Source: Streptomyces ortus
Lineage (GTDB): Bacteria > Actinomycetota > Actinomycetes > Streptomycetales > Streptomycetaceae
Length of the DNA stretch: 64,000 nucleotides
Assembly: GCF_026341275.1 (NCBI RefSeq)
Contig: NZ_JAIFZO010000002.1
Span: forward strand, 2,829,264 to 2,893,263
Reading direction: 5' to 3'
The first letter of the stretch is position 1. Every line of letters starts with the position of its first letter. This document shows positions 1 through 10,045 of this stretch, in pieces. The notes beneath the pieces are model-generated. The model searched no databases. It was not told the origin of the DNA and saw nothing but the letters and a program-made list of their open reading frames with translations. The translations under genes were made by a program, and so were the position numbers.

Positions 1-237
1 GAGTACGTGGCGATCGAGCAGTCCACTCAGAAGCCGGTCACGTTCATCGGCGACGCCACGCAGGGCGCCGAGGAGACGAACGTCACCCAGCGCATCGGCG
101 AGAAGTCCTGGAAGCGCTACAAGGGCGCGAAGTACGACGCCCTCGTGCTCTGGGAGAAGAACTCCACGACCGTGGTCACCGGAACGGCATCGTTCGCCGG
201 GCTGACGAAGATGGCGGAGTCGCTCGGAACGTCATGA
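1..237 (+). CDS. C-terminal end of a DUF4245-like protein (5' truncated by window)
   Basis: The frame is open from base 1, so the gene begins before the window and only the last 78 residues are visible. The fragment has no membrane segment or catalytic motif. It resembles the C-terminus of DUF4245 proteins, which in Streptomyces usually lie beside glpX and the xseAB region; that assignment rests mainly on the neighbourhood. An internal ATG-like start should not be taken as the real start because the frame runs open upstream. A strong hairpin follows its TGA. Function unknown. Confidence 0.55.
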   Translation, partial: EYVAIEQSTQKPVTFIGDATQGAEETNVTQRIGEKSWKRYKGAKYDALVLWEKNSTTVVTGTASFAGLTKMAESLGTS

Positions 238-245
238 GCAGACCC

Positions 246-306
246 GGACAGGACGCATGCGAGAGGCCCCCAGCGATGCTGGGGGCCTCTCGCATGTGTC
301 CTGTCC
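246..306. terminator. bidirectional terminator hairpin between convergent genes
   Basis: Bases 246-274 pair with 278-306: a 29-bp stem with one G-U pair (255/297) and a 3-base loop (GAT). It sits between the DUF4245-like gene (+) and the reductase gene (-), so it can serve both. There is no strong T-tract, as is usual in Streptomyces. Confidence 0.85.
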
Positions 307-314
307 TGCCGCTC

Positions 315-905
315 TCAGACGGTCGTGATGACCTGGTCGGCCTCAAGGCGCGGGGAGCGCGGGAACCAGGCGTCCTCGGCGGGCCGGCCGATGTTGACCA
401 CCATCAGCGGGGTGTGGTCGCCGTCGAGGAACTCCTTCTGGACGCCCGCGAAGTCGAAGCCCGTCATCGGACCGGCCGCCAGGCCGGCGGCACGGACGCC
501 GATGATGAAGTACGCGGCCTGCAGCGCGGCGTTGAGCGCGGCGGCACCCTCACGGGCCGGGCGCTCGGCGAAGAAGAGGTCCTTGGCCTGCGGGAAGTGC
601 GGGAGAAGGGCCGGCAGCTCCTCGTGGAACTCGTTGTCCGCGGAGAGGATCGCGACGAGCGGGGCGGAGGCCGTCTTCGGCTGGTTGCCCTCGGCCATGT
701 GCCGCACCAGGCGCTCGCGGGCCTCGGGGGAGCGGACCAGGGTGATGCGCAGCGGCGACTGGTTGAAGGCGGTCGGGCCGTACTTGACCAGGTCGTAGAT
801 CGCCTGCACCTGCTCGTCGGTCACCGGCTCGTCGGTGAAGGCGTTGGCGGTGCGGGCCTCGCGGAACAGCAGGTCCTGGGCGGCGGGGTCAAGGACGAGA
901 GACAT
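315..905 (-). CDS. malonic semialdehyde reductase-type nitroreductase (RutE/HadB family)
   Basis: A 196-residue nitroreductase-fold flavoprotein. The family reduces 3-oxopropanoate to 3-hydroxypropionate with NAD(P)H and FMN, in pyrimidine breakdown or as a general carbonyl or quinone reductase. The length fits RutE. Visible family features are the N-terminal block with F-R-E-A-R-T followed by the Y-G-P-T-A-F-N-Q-S-P segment, and the central G-P-M-T-G-F-D motif that contributes to the FMN site. No rut operon is nearby, so the physiological substrate is open. It is transcribed away from xseB, and a partly palindromic AT-rich element lies 73-88 bases upstream of the ATG. Confidence 0.85.
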   Translation of the reverse strand: MSLVLDPAAQDLLFREARTANAFTDEPVTDEQVQAIYDLVKYGPTAFNQSPLRITLVRSPEARERLVRHMAEGNQPKTASAPLVAILSADNEFHEELPALLPHFPQAKDLFFAERPAREGAAALNAALQAAYFIIGVRAAGLAAGPMTGFDFAGVQKEFLDGDHTPLMVVNIGRPAEDAWFPRSPRLEADQVITTV

Positions 906-977
906 GAAGCAAAACCTTCTCGGTACGTGCGTCGGATCCCGGGGGATCGGCTGACGTTCACGACGTTACGCCGATTA

Positions 978-993
978 GGTTTAAGTTTCAACC
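978..993. promoter_or_regulatory. candidate MarR-type operator upstream of the nitroreductase gene
   Basis: GGTTTAAGTTTCAACC is symmetric at 12 of 16 positions and stands out as AT-rich in a GC-rich region. It lies where the minus-strand promoter of the nitroreductase gene (start 905) would be. MarR-family proteins often control such flavoenzymes through sites of this form. No MarR gene is visible in the window, so the regulator is inferred. Confidence 0.4.
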
Positions 994-1064
994 AAAAATG
1001 GACCAGCGTGATCCGCTTCACATATCCATGGCCAGACCAATTACTTCGCGAGGCGGCACACGCA

Positions 1065-1098
1065 GACGCCCGCCGGGAACCGACGCCCGCCGGGAACC
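1065..1098. repeat. 17-bp perfect tandem duplication
   Basis: The 17 bases at 1065-1081 are repeated exactly at 1082-1098, in the gap between the reductase promoter and the end of xseB. The unit contains CGCCCGCCGGGAACC. No function is apparent. Confidence 0.8.
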
Positions 1099-1119
1099 GG
1101 CGTCGGCCCGCATGAGCCC

Positions 1120-1404
1120 CTACTCGGAGCCGGAGCCGGAGCCGGAGGAGCTGGAACCGGCGTCCGCCGCCGACTCGCCCCGCTCCTCCTCCGCCAGGGC
1201 CGCGTCAAGGCGGGCGCGGGCGCCGTCCAGCCATCGCCGGCACACCTTGGCCAGCTCCTCGCCGCGCTCCCACAGGGCGAGCGACTCCTCAAGCGTCGTG
1301 CCGCCCGTCTCCAGTCGGCGTACGACCTCGATGAGCTCGTCCCGCGCCTGCTCGTACCCGAGCGCCTCGTCCGTCGTGCCGGCCGTGCCGGTCCTGCTGG
1401 TCAT
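1120..1404 (-). CDS. xseB: exodeoxyribonuclease VII small subunit
   Basis: A 94-residue XseB protein. It forms a helical coiled-coil hairpin that binds XseA and activates single-strand DNA degradation by exonuclease VII in the cytoplasm. The family core is visible at residues ~14-75: G-Y-E-Q-A-R-D-E-L near the start, then L-E-x-G-x-x-x-L-E-E-S-L-x-L-W-E-R-G-E-x-L. The C-terminus is an acidic Ser/Gly tail typical of actinobacterial homologues. It lies 21 bases downstream of xseA on the same strand, so the two are almost certainly co-transcribed, large subunit first. Confidence 0.93.
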   Translation of the reverse strand: MTSRTGTAGTTDEALGYEQARDELIEVVRRLETGGTTLEESLALWERGEELAKVCRRWLDGARARLDAALAEEERGESAADAGSSSSGSGSGSE

Positions 1405-1425
1405 GCGTCCACCCTAGGGTCTGCC

Positions 1426-2634
1426 TCAGACATCGACTCGTACCGTGAACTCGCCCTCGGCGACCCGCGCCCGCAGGCTCTCGTCCGCCGTCACCTCGTC
1501 CGGGGACCGGACGGCGTGGCCGTCGGACGTCTGCAGGACCGCGTACCCCCGCTTCAGGGTCGCGGCGGGGGAGAGCGCCACCACGCGCGCGTGGGTGTGG
1601 GTCAGTTCCGAGTCGGCCCGGTCCAGGAGATGGCCGAGCGTGCGGCGACCGCGGTCCAGGAGCGCGGCGACGTGGTCGGCGCGCTCGTCCACCATCCGGT
1701 GCGGATCCTCTATCGAGGGGCGGGCCAGCGCCTGAGCGAGCCCCCGCTCCTCGCGCTCGATGAAGGAGCCGACGCACCGGCGGGCACGGTCCCGCAGGAA
1801 CTGGACCCGCTCGTACTCCTCCCCGACGTCCGGTACGACCTTCTTGGCGGCGTCCGTGGGGGTGGAGGCGCGCAGGTCGGCCACGTGGTCCAGGAGCGGG
1901 TTGTCGGGCTCGTGACCGATGGCCGACACGACCGGCGTACGGCAGGCCGCGACCGCCCGGACGAGCTGCTCGTCCGAGAAGGGGAGCAGGTCCTCCACGC
2001 TGCCGCCGCCGCGCGCCACGATGATCACGTCGACGTCGTCGAGCGCGTCCAGGTCCTTGACCGCCTGGACGACCTGCGGAACCGCGTGGACGCCCTGTAC
2101 GGCGACATTGCGCACCTCGAAGCGGACGGCGGGCCAGCGGTGGCGGGCGTTCTCCAGGACGTCCCGCTCGGCGGCGGAGGCGCGGCCGGTGACCAGCCCG
2201 ACGAGCTGGGGCAGGAACGGGAGAGGCTTCTTGCGCTCGACGGCGAACAGGCCTTCGGCGGCCAGGGACTTCTTCAACTGCTCCAGGCGGGCGAGCAGTT
2301 CGCCGACGCCGACCGGTTTGATCTCGACGGCCCGCAGGGACAGCTGGCCGCGCGGCGCGTACCACTCGGGTTTCGCGTGGACGACGACGCGGGCGCCCTC
2401 GCTCACCACGTCGGCGACGGCGTCGAACACCTTCCGGTAGCAGGTCACGCCCACGGAGATGTCGTGCGACGGGTCGCGCAGCGTCAGGAAGACGACGCCG
2501 GCGCCCGGGCGGCGCGACAACTGGGTGATCTGCCCCTCGACCCACACCGCGCCGAGCCGGTCGATCCATCCCCCGATGAGCCGCGACACCTCGCCGACGG
2601 GGAGGGGGGCGTCGGCGGACGTATTGAGAGCCAT
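1426..2634 (-). CDS. xseA: exodeoxyribonuclease VII large subunit
   Basis: Catalytic and DNA-binding subunit of exonuclease VII, which degrades single-stranded DNA from both ends in repair. The N-terminal OB-fold (residues ~10-110) contains W-V-E-G-Q-I-T. The central catalytic domain carries the G-x-G-x-x-x-D-L-x-x-F-x-D segment ([13 protein letters not shown]) and the S-A-I-G-H-E motif. I chose the ATG at 2634 (402 aa): the OB-fold starts just after it, while the upstream in-frame extension is low-complexity and overlaps a dispersed repeat. The C-terminal helical region is somewhat short compared with E. coli, as is common in actinobacteria. Co-transcribed with xseB. Confidence 0.93.
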   Translation of the reverse strand: MALNTSADAPLPVGEVSRLIGGWIDRLGAVWVEGQITQLSRRPGAGVVFLTLRDPSHDISVGVTCYRKVFDAVADVVSEGARVVVHAKPEWYAPRGQLSLRAVEIKPVGVGELLARLEQLKKSLAAEGLFAVERKKPLPFLPQLVGLVTGRASAAERDVLENARHRWPAVRFEVRNVAVQGVHAVPQVVQAVKDLDALDDVDVIIVARGGGSVEDLLPFSDEQLVRAVAACRTPVVSAIGHEPDNPLLDHVADLRASTPTDAAKKVVPDVGEEYERVQFLRDRARRCVGSFIEREERGLAQALARPSIEDPHRMVDERADHVAALLDRGRRTLGHLLDRADSELTHTHARVVALSPAATLKRGYAVLQTSDGHAVRSPDEVTADESLRARVAEGEFTVRVDV

Positions 2635-2710
2635 ATCCCGAGCGTAACGGCACCCTCTGACACGTCCGGGGACTCGTGCCCGGGTGGGACGGAGCGTAGC
2701 CCCTCCCCCG

Positions 2711-2818
2711 AGGGGCGCGGGGAACGGCGCGGGCAACCTCAGCGGGGCCGCACCCATTCGAAGGGGGCAAGGGGCGCAGCCCCGGGGACGGGACGGGTAG
2801 GGGCGGCGGGGGCGAGGA
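2711..2818. repeat. dispersed Streptomyces intergenic repeat motifs
   Basis: The gap between xseA and the permease gene contains AGGGGCGCGGGGAACGGCGC (2711-2730) and a second module at 2771-2818 built around GGGGCGCAGCCCC and GGGACGGGTAGGGGCGGCGG. Closely related copies occur in this window at about 6126, 17655-17890, 21280, 24590 and 44513-44640, always between genes or at gene ends. Confidence 0.7.
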
Positions 2819-2829
2819 AAAAGGCCGGC

Positions 2830-4191
2830 TCAGCCGGACGCGGACACCCGCTGAGCGACCAGCACACCCATCCCCACCAAGAACCACACGCCCCCCACCA
2901 CCTGCGCCACCCCCGACGCCTCGAAGATCACCAGCATCGTGATCCCCGCCCCCACCACGGGCACCACCACGTGCCGCCACCACACCACCACCCCACGCCG
3001 CCGCACGGCGAACCACCCCACCACGCTCGCGTGCAGCAGCGTGAACGCGGTCAGCGCGCCCACGTCGACCACCGACACCAGCCGGTCCATCCCGTCGGCG
3101 CGCCGCGCCGCCCACACCGCGGCCACCAGCGTGATGACGGCCGCGCAGAGCAGCGCCGCCCGCGGCACCCCGGAGTCCGTCCTCGACAGCGCCCGCGGCA
3201 GCCGCCGCTCCCGGGACATCGCGAACAGCAGCCGCCCGGCCGCCGCCTGCCCGGCCAGCGCCGCGAACGCCGCCCCGATCGCCTTGCTGACGGCCACCAG
3301 GTCGTGCAGCCACGTGCCGACCGAGGCGTCCACGGCGTCGTAGAAGGCGGACCCCTGCCTGACCGGATCGTCGGCGAGCCGCGCCGACGACATCGGCTCC
3401 AGCAGCGCGACGAGGTACGTCTGCGCGATGAACAGCACCCCGGCGAGCGCGAGACAGAACAGCACCGCCCTGGCGACCTTCTCCGAGCCGCCGGTGACCT
3501 CCTCCGCGAAGGAGGCGATCGCGTCGAAGCCGAGATACGAAAGCACCGCGATCGACACCGCTCCGAGGACCGCGGACAGCGCGAACGCCCCCTGGGAGCC
3601 GTCTCCGGACAACGGCGACAGCCACCCCCGCTGCGCCCCGTCGCGCGCGAGGACGACGACCGCCGACACGAAGAAGACGAGGAGGACCACGATCTCCATC
3701 GCGAGCACCAGGAAACCGACGCGCGCCGCGACCCGTACGCCCCACAGGTTCAGCAGGGTCGTCACGGCGACCGCGAGCGCCGTCCACACCCACCGTGAGA
3801 CGCCCGGGACCAGCGAGTTCATCGCGATCCCGGAGAAGAGGTACGCCACCGCCGGGATGAGCAGGTAGTCCAGCATCGCCATCCACCCGGCGACGAACCC
3901 GGCCTCCTTTCCGAGCCCCACGCGCGCGTAGGCGAACACCGAACCCGCCTGCGGGACGACCCGCACCATCTGCGCGTAACTGAACGCGGTGAACGCCATC
4001 GCGACCGTGGCGACCAGATAGACCAGCGCGACCGCCCCGTGCGACCTGGCGTCGAGGGTCCCGTAGACACCGACCGGTGCCATGGGGGCGATGAACAGCA
4101 GCCCGTACACGACCAGGTCGCGGAAGCCGAGACTGCGCCGCAGGCCCTGTCCGCCGTCGGCCGCGCGGGCCGGTGAATCCGTACCGGACAT
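2830..4191 (-). CDS. APC-superfamily amino acid permease
   Basis: A 453-residue polytopic membrane protein with about 12 hydrophobic segments. It carries the APC signature near the N-terminus ([11 protein letters not shown] then F-I-A-P-M-A-P) and the F-S-Y-A-Q-M segment with a Gly/Pro-rich run after it. The family exchanges or co-transports amino acids or amines with protons; the substrate cannot be read from sequence. The start at 4191 is supported by a GGGAGG ribosome binding site; the open frame continues upstream only as antisense to ispH. It is divergent from ispH with about 105 bases of shared promoter region. Confidence 0.87.
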   Translation of the reverse strand: MSGTDSPARAADGGQGLRRSLGFRDLVVYGLLFIAPMAPVGVYGTLDARSHGAVALVYLVATVAMAFTAFSYAQMVRVVPQAGSVFAYARVGLGKEAGFVAGWMAMLDYLLIPAVAYLFSGIAMNSLVPGVSRWVWTALAVAVTTLLNLWGVRVAARVGFLVLAMEIVVLLVFFVSAVVVLARDGAQRGWLSPLSGDGSQGAFALSAVLGAVSIAVLSYLGFDAIASFAEEVTGGSEKVARAVLFCLALAGVLFIAQTYLVALLEPMSSARLADDPVRQGSAFYDAVDASVGTWLHDLVAVSKAIGAAFAALAGQAAAGRLLFAMSRERRLPRALSRTDSGVPRAALLCAAVITLVAAVWAARRADGMDRLVSVVDVGALTAFTLLHASVVGWFAVRRRGVVVWWRHVVVPVVGAGITMLVIFEASGVAQVVGGVWFLVGMGVLVAQRVSASG

Positions 4192-4296
4192 CCATGCCTC
4201 CCGAAAAGTCGTGCCGCCTGCGCCCCCTTTCAGCTCCCCGCCCCCGGCCAGTCTCCCCGCGGACGTGATCTCCGACCTGTCGGGCGCACCCTTACG

Positions 4297-5313
4297 ATGG
4301 GACGCATGACTGCTTCGACTGGCCGCCGTGTCCTGCTCGCCGCCCCCCGGGGCTACTGCGCGGGCGTCGACCGTGCCGTGATCGCCGTCGAGAAGGCCCT
4401 GGAGCAGTACGGGGCCCCGATCTACGTCCGCCACGAGATCGTCCACAACAAGTACGTCGTGCAGACCCTGGAGAAGAAGGGCGCGATCTTCGTCGAGCGG
4501 ACGGCGGAGGTCCCCGAGGGGTCCATCGTCATGTTCTCGGCGCACGGCGTCGCCCCGGTCGTCCACGACGAGGCCGCGGCGGGCAAGCTCGCCACCATCG
4601 ACGCGACGTGTCCGCTGGTCACCAAGGTCCACAAGGAAGCCGTCCGGTTCGCGGACGACGACTACGACATCCTCCTCATCGGCCACGAGGGCCACGAGGA
4701 GGTCATCGGCACGTCCGGAGAGGCACCCGACCACATCACGCTGGTCGACGGCCCCAAAGACGTGGCGAAGGTCGAGGTCCGCGACCCCTCCCGGGTCGTC
4801 TGGCTCTCCCAGACGACGCTGTCGGTCGACGAGACCATGGAGACGGTGGACGCGCTCAAGGAGAAGTTCCCGCAGCTCATCTCCCCGCCGAGCGACGACA
4901 TCTGCTACGCCACGCAGAACCGCCAGCTCGCGGTGAAGCAGATGGGCGAGCAGGCCGACCTCGTCATCGTCGTCGGCTCGCGCAACTCGTCCAACTCCGT
5001 ACGGCTCGTCGAGGTCGCCAAGCTCGCGGGCGCGCGGGAGGCGTACCTCGTGGACTTCGCCGACGAGATCGACGACAGCTGGTTCGAGGGCGTCTCCACG
5101 GTAGGCGTCACCTCCGGGGCCTCGGTGCCGGAGATCCTCGTCGAGCAGGTCCTGGAGTACCTCACCACCCACGGTTACGAGGACGTCGAACTCGTCAAGG
5201 CGGCCGAGGAGTCCATCACGTTCTCGCTGCCCAAGGAGCTGCGCCGTGACCTGCGCGCGGAGGCGGCGGCCCTGGTGGCGCAGCGCACCGGAACCACCCC
5301 CTCGGGCGAGTGA
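4297..5313 (+). CDS. ispH: 4-hydroxy-3-methylbut-2-enyl diphosphate reductase
   Basis: Last enzyme of the MEP isoprenoid pathway. It reduces HMBPP to IPP and DMAPP with a [4Fe-4S] cluster. The three conserved cluster cysteines are visible: Cys21 in R-G-Y-C-A-G-V, Cys105 in D-A-T-C-P-L-V and Cys203 in [11 protein letters not shown]. The H-x-x-x-x-N-x-x-V-V block near the N-terminus is also present. Length (338 aa) is slightly longer than E. coli IspH. The second ATG at 4306 is an equally possible start; neither has a convincing ribosome binding site. Monocistronic or followed by ppgK 29 bases downstream. Confidence 0.97.
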   Translation: MGRMTASTGRRVLLAAPRGYCAGVDRAVIAVEKALEQYGAPIYVRHEIVHNKYVVQTLEKKGAIFVERTAEVPEGSIVMFSAHGVAPVVHDEAAAGKLATIDATCPLVTKVHKEAVRFADDDYDILLIGHEGHEEVIGTSGEAPDHITLVDGPKDVAKVEVRDPSRVVWLSQTTLSVDETMETVDALKEKFPQLISPPSDDICYATQNRQLAVKQMGEQADLVIVVGSRNSSNSVRLVEVAKLAGAREAYLVDFADEIDDSWFEGVSTVGVTSGASVPEILVEQVLEYLTTHGYEDVELVKAAEESITFSLPKELRRDLRAEAAALVAQRTGTTPSGE

Positions 5314-5342
5314 CTGTCCGTCCCACGACGTAACGTAGAGCC

Positions 5343-6089
5343 ATGCAGATCTTCGGCGTGGACATCGGTGGTTCAGGGATCAAGGGCGCTCCCGTGGACC
5401 TGGACAAGGGCGACCTGGCGGAGGAGCGCTACAAGGTGCTCACGCCGCAGCCGTCGACACCCGACGCGGTGGCGGACGGGGTGAAGGAGGTCGTCGGTCA
5501 CTTCGGCTGGACCGGCCCGGTCGGCATCACCTTCCCGGGCGTGGTCACCGGCGGTTCCACGATCCGCACGGCGGCCAACGTGGACAAGGACTGGATCGAC
5601 ACCGACGCGCGCGCCCTGCTCGGCGACCGGCTGGGCGGCCTGCCGGTGACCGTCCTGAACGACGCGGACGCGGCGGGCGTCGCCGAGATGCAGTTCGGCG
5701 CGGGCAAGGGCCGCAAGGGCACGGTCTTCCTCCTCACGTTCGGTACGGGGATCGGCAGCGCCCTCTTCGTGGACGGCGCCCTCGTCCCGAACACGGAGCT
5801 GGGCCACCTCGAACTGAACGGCCACGACGCGGAGAAGCACGCCTCCACGAAGGCCAAGGAGGACCACGACCTCTCCTGGGAGCACTGGGCGCACCGCGTC
5901 CAGAAGTACCTCGCCCATGTGGAGATGCTCTTCTCGCCCGAGCTGTTCATCATCGGCGGCGGAGTCAGCCGCAAGTCGCAGAAGTTCCTGCCGCTGATCG
6001 AGGGCATCAAGGCGGAGATCGTGCCGGCCCAGCTGCAGAACAACGCGGGAATCGTGGGCGCGGCGATGCGGGCGGCGCAAAGGGCCTGA
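5343..6089 (+). CDS. ppgK: polyphosphate glucokinase (ROK family)
   Basis: A 248-residue ROK-fold kinase that phosphorylates glucose, using inorganic polyphosphate and usually also ATP. Visible motifs are the N-terminal phosphate loop [11 protein letters not shown], the catalytic [10 protein letters not shown] segment, the adenosine/phosphate loop T-F-G-T-G-I-G-S-A, and E-L-G-H-L-E. The short length and the L-S-W-E-H-W region match actinobacterial PpgK rather than the larger ROK glucokinases, which carry a CxCGxxGC zinc motif absent here. It lies 29 bases after ispH, the common Streptomyces arrangement. Confidence 0.94.
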   Translation: MQIFGVDIGGSGIKGAPVDLDKGDLAEERYKVLTPQPSTPDAVADGVKEVVGHFGWTGPVGITFPGVVTGGSTIRTAANVDKDWIDTDARALLGDRLGGLPVTVLNDADAAGVAEMQFGAGKGRKGTVFLLTFGTGIGSALFVDGALVPNTELGHLELNGHDAEKHASTKAKEDHDLSWEHWAHRVQKYLAHVEMLFSPELFIIGGGVSRKSQKFLPLIEGIKAEIVPAQLQNNAGIVGAAMRAAQRA

Positions 6090-6217
6090 CCGCCGGACCC
6101 TCCCCACCCGCGCAGCCCGCCCCATCCAGGGGCGCGGGGAACTGCGCGGCCAGCCCTCACCGGCCCGCAGATTCGGAACCTCCGCCCAGCTGGGCAGTGA
6201 GATCTCCACGCGGGCAG

Positions 6218-6775
6218 TCAGACCGCCCGCCGCCGCTGCGCGGCCTTCCGCGTCATCATCCGCGCCTTGCGCACGGTCACGATGACCCCGGCCACCAGGG
6301 TCCCCCCGTACAACCACCCCGCGTGCATCGCGAGGGCGGTGACGAGGCCCATCAGCCGGCCGCCGAAGCCGCCCTCGCTGTCGGCGATGGGCAGGAGGCC
6401 GACGGCGAAGGCGATCGGCACGGCGACGACCGCGGTGACGAGGTCGGCCCGCCGTACCCACACCGCGGTCAGTACGCAGACCGGCAGGAACAGCACTCCG
6501 TAGACGACGAGCGACGCCCCGAACAGCAACTGGATCAGACAGGCCAGCGCGAACATCGACGCGGCGCAGAACAGCCCGCTGCCCAGCCCGGTGAGCCGGG
6601 GGTTGGGAAACCGGCGTACCGCCTGCACGAGCGGTGAGACGGACATCGCGGTACGCGGGACACCGGCCCCGGCCTGCCGGGCCGTACGGGCACCGCCCCG
6701 CCCGGCCTGCGGGGGAAGGGACGAGCCGCCTCGCGACGGCTGTGACTGGGGAGGACGCGTCCTGTGTTGCTCCAC
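6218..6775 (-). CDS. DUF6542-type membrane protein
   Basis: A 185-residue protein with a ~45-residue Ser/Gly/Arg-rich cytoplasmic N-terminus and four hydrophobic segments (about residues 62-82, 86-104, 110-128 and 142-166). It matches the gene found between ppgK and ychF in many Streptomyces, annotated DUF6542. Function is unknown; I see no catalytic motif. The basic C-terminus (R-K-A-R-M-M-T-R-K) suggests a cytoplasmic tail. It converges on ppgK across a 128-base gap that carries the dispersed GGGGCGCGGGGAAC motif near 6129. Confidence 0.75.
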   Translation of the reverse strand: MEQHRTRPPQSQPSRGGSSLPPQAGRGGARTARQAGAGVPRTAMSVSPLVQAVRRFPNPRLTGLGSGLFCAASMFALACLIQLLFGASLVVYGVLFLPVCVLTAVWVRRADLVTAVVAVPIAFAVGLLPIADSEGGFGGRLMGLVTALAMHAGWLYGGTLVAGVIVTVRKARMMTRKAAQRRRAV

Positions 6776-6957
6776 TGGTCCAACTTAGGTCGGGTTATGT
6801 GCGGAATGCCCCCCTAGACACGCGCTTTGGCCGACCTTGGCCAAGCGTTCGATACGTCGCCGGTGCGAGGCGCGGCACGCCGTAGACTGGTGGATCGGCC
6901 CGAGCACCCTCCTGGCCCAGTCCTCGCCCCACACCCTCACGTACGGGAAGTCGCAAC

Positions 6958-8046
<1,089 letters not shown>

Positions 8047-8087
8047 TCCCCCTGTGCGTCGCCCCCTCGGCGTCGCCCGTTTCGCAC

Positions 8088-8126
8088 CGCCCCCCGGCCC
8101 GCCTTCGCGCGGGTCAGGGGGCGTTT
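8088..8126 (+). terminator. intrinsic terminator after ychF
   Basis: CGCCCCC (8088-8094) pairs with GGGGGCG (8117-8123), and an inner CCCGC/GCGGG stem (8098-8102 with 8109-8113) stacks on it across a 3+3 internal loop. TTT follows the stem. It lies 42 bases after the ychF stop. Confidence 0.75.
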
Positions 8127-8132
8127 CGCTGT

Positions 8133-8259
8133 CTGGTGCTCCCGGAGGGCGCGCACGTGTTCCTGACCGGCCGGCGCAGGAGCGGGCCTCGCCTCCGGGC
8201 AGAGCGGCTTCATCCTCGGAGCCAACCTCTACGTCGACGGCGGTGAGAACCAGCTCTGA
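8133..8259 (+). pseudogene. remnant of a short-chain dehydrogenase/reductase gene
   Basis: Two pieces recognisable as SDR sequence sit next to each other in different frames. At 8145-8180 the translation reads E-G-A-H-V-F-L-T-G-R-R, the beta-2 end of the Rossmann fold (normally residues ~30-45). At 8188-8259 it reads A-S-G-Q-S-G-F-I-L-G-A-N-L-Y-V-D-G-G and ends E-N-Q-L-stop, the classic SDR C-terminus. The ~190 residues between them, including the catalytic Y-x-x-x-K, are gone, as is the start with the T-G-x-x-x-G-I-G motif. An internal deletion of an SDR gene best explains it. Confidence 0.72.
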
Positions 8260-8341
8260 CGGCCGGCCGCGACGCCCGTACGACCCGATGTCCCCCACGT
8301 GAGCGACAAGCGATGCCCACCTCGGCGGGACGTTCCGGGGT

Positions 8342-8402
8342 GCCCCCTCCTCATAGCGTTCCTCTCGACGAGGGGGCGGCCGGGCCGCCGGTCGAGGAGG
8401 GG
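8342..8402 (+). promoter_or_regulatory. possible structured leader masking the CPBP gene's ribosome binding site
   Basis: CCCCTCCTC (8344-8352) is perfectly complementary to GAGGAGGGG (8394-8402), which contains the ribosome binding site of the gene starting at 8411. The same upstream bases (8342-8349) can instead pair with GAGGGGGC (8370-8377), and GGCGGCC/GGCCGCC (8375-8381 with 8383-8389) forms a further hairpin. Mutually exclusive pairings are possible, but GC-rich DNA produces such complementarity by chance. Confidence 0.3.
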
Positions 8403-8410
8403 AAGATCTG

Positions 8411-9334
8411 ATGTCTCTCAGGAACACGCGGGCCGTGCGGTGGGTCGAGCACCAGTACACGCAGTCGCGCTTCGAGCCCACGCGCCGCGTGTGGCCGGCC
8501 GGGGCGCGGCTGGCGGTGCTGGTGGTGCTGTTCGTCCTGGTGACGGGCCTCGCCGCGAGGATGAGGAGCGCGGCGGGCGACAACCCGGTGCTGTCCCTGC
8601 TGGTCGGCGCCGTATCCGTGCTGATCGCCCTCACGGTCTACGCGGCGGCGGTACGGTTCCTCGAACAGCGTCCCGCCACCGAGCTGGACACCGCCGCCGC
8701 CGGGTCCGGCCTGCGAGTCGGTGTCGCCGTCGGCCTCGGACTCTTCGCCGTGACGCTCGCGCTGATCGCCCTGTTCGGCGGCTACGGCACGAAGGGCGGG
8801 GTGGCCGTCGGCGGTGCCCTGACCGTCCTCGGCATGATGGCCGGGGTCGCGGTCGTCGAGGAACTCCTCTTCCGCGGCATCGTCTTCCGCCTCGTCGAGG
8901 AACTCACCGGCACCTGGGGCGCGATGGTGATCTCGGGCCTGCTCTTCGGCGGCCTGCACCTGGCCAACTCCGACGCCACCGTGTGGGGCGCGCTGGCCAT
9001 CGCCGTCGAGGCCGGCCTGATGCTCGGCGCCTGTTACGCGGCCACCCGCACCCTGTGGATGCCGATCGGCCTGCACTTCGGCTGGAACTTCGCCCTGAGC
9101 GGCATCTTCGGCGTCACGGTCTCCGGCAACGACGACATGCCCGCCGGTCTGCTCCACGGTGTGCTGTCCGGCCCCGAGGCGATCACCGGCGGCGGCTTCG
9201 GCCCGGAGGCCGGCGTCTTCGCGATCCTCGTCTGCGCCGTTCCCACGGTCGTGTTCCTGCGGACGGCCAGGCGCCGGGGTCGCGTCTTCACCCGCCACCA
9301 GCCTCGGTCCGCGGGGACGTCCGCCGCGTCCTGA
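8411..9334 (+). CDS. CPBP (Abi/CAAX) family intramembrane metalloprotease
   Basis: A 307-residue membrane protein of the type II CAAX-prenyl-protease/bacteriocin-immunity family. The motifs expected for glutamate-type intramembrane cleavage are complete: E150-E151-x-x-x-R155 (E-E-L-L-F-R-G), F-G-G-L-H183 and H222-F-G-W-N226. About eight hydrophobic segments surround them. The ATG at 8411 has a GAGGAGGGGAAG ribosome binding site. It is clearly paralogous to the CPBP gene at 11259-12095: both share the P-I-G-L-H-F-G-W-N-F-A block, then S-G-N-D and G-x-F-G-P-E. It converges on the response regulator gene 25 bases away. The substrate is unknown. Confidence 0.88.
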   Translation: MSLRNTRAVRWVEHQYTQSRFEPTRRVWPAGARLAVLVVLFVLVTGLAARMRSAAGDNPVLSLLVGAVSVLIALTVYAAAVRFLEQRPATELDTAAAGSGLRVGVAVGLGLFAVTLALIALFGGYGTKGGVAVGGALTVLGMMAGVAVVEELLFRGIVFRLVEELTGTWGAMVISGLLFGGLHLANSDATVWGALAIAVEAGLMLGACYAATRTLWMPIGLHFGWNFALSGIFGVTVSGNDDMPAGLLHGVLSGPEAITGGGFGPEAGVFAILVCAVPTVVFLRTARRRGRVFTRHQPRSAGTSAAS

Positions 9335-9358
9335 GCGGCGCGGGGCCGCGGAGGCCGG

Positions 9359-10045
9359 TCAGGTCACCAGTCCCTGGCGGTACGCGTACACCACCGCCTG
9401 CACCCGGTCGCGGAGATTGAGCTTCGCCAGGATGCGGGAGACGAAGGTCTTGACCGTTTCCGGACTGATCACGAGCGTCGCGGCGATCTCGCTGTTGGAG
9501 AAGCCGTTCGCGATCAGGCGCAGCACCTCCAGCTCACGCGGCGTCAGCGGGATGTCCTGCGGGGCGCCGCCGTCGGCGGGGCGGATGCGGGCGGCGTAAC
9601 GGCCCACGAGGCGGCGGGTCACCTCGGGGTCCAGCAGGGCCGCGCCGGCGCCCACGGTCCTGATCCCGTGCAGGAGCTGGGCCGGGGGAGCGTCCTTGAG
9701 CAGGAAACCGCTCGCGCCCGCGCGCAGCGCCTCGTACACGTACTCGTCCAGGTTGAACGTGGTCACCACGAGTACCTTGACGGGGTGCGGCACCCCGGCG
9801 CCGGCCAGCAGGCGGGTGGCCTCGATGCCGTCGAGCACCGGCATGCGGACGTCCATCACCACGACGTCCGGGCGCACCCGGGCGGCGAGGTCGACCGCGG
9901 CCTGTCCGTCCCCGCACTCGCCCGCCACCTCCAGGTCGGGCTGCGCGTCGATGATCGTCACCAGGCCGGTGCGGATCAGCACCTGGTCGTCGCAGACCAG
10001 GACCCGGATCGGTGCGGTCGCGGAGGTGGTCCCGGGCGTGGTCAC
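9359..10045 (-). CDS. NarL/FixJ-family response regulator
   Basis: A 228-residue transcription factor. The receiver domain (residues ~14-130) has the acidic pair D19-D20, phospho-acceptor D65 in V-V-M-D-V-R-M-P, and K in F-L-L-K-D. The C-terminal LuxR helix-turn-helix reads L-T-P-R-E-L-E-V-L-R-L-I-A-N-G and E-T-V-K-T-F-V-S-R-I-L-A-K-L. The start is GTG at 10045, chosen because it overlaps the kinase stop by four bases (GTGA) and leaves a normal N-terminus; the open frame upstream is antisense coding only. It is the last gene of the CPBP-kinase-regulator operon. Confidence 0.93.
   Translation of the reverse strand: MTTPGTTSATAPIRVLVCDDQVLIRTGLVTIIDAQPDLEVAGECGDGQAAVDLAARVRPDVVVMDVRMPVLDGIEATRLLAGAGVPHPVKVLVVTTFNLDEYVYEALRAGASGFLLKDAPPAQLLHGIRTVGAGAALLDPEVTRRLVGRYAARIRPADGGAPQDIPLTPRELEVLRLIANGFSNSEIAATLVISPETVKTFVSRILAKLNLRDRVQAVVYAYRQGLVT

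Noticed and set aside
1289..4195. A 968-codon open frame on the minus strand and other very long antisense frames such as 1516-3798(+) and 14343-17075(-).
   Set aside because: They run opposite or out of frame to recognisable genes, are Arg/Pro/Gly-rich, lack domains and ribosome binding sites, and arise from high third-position GC.
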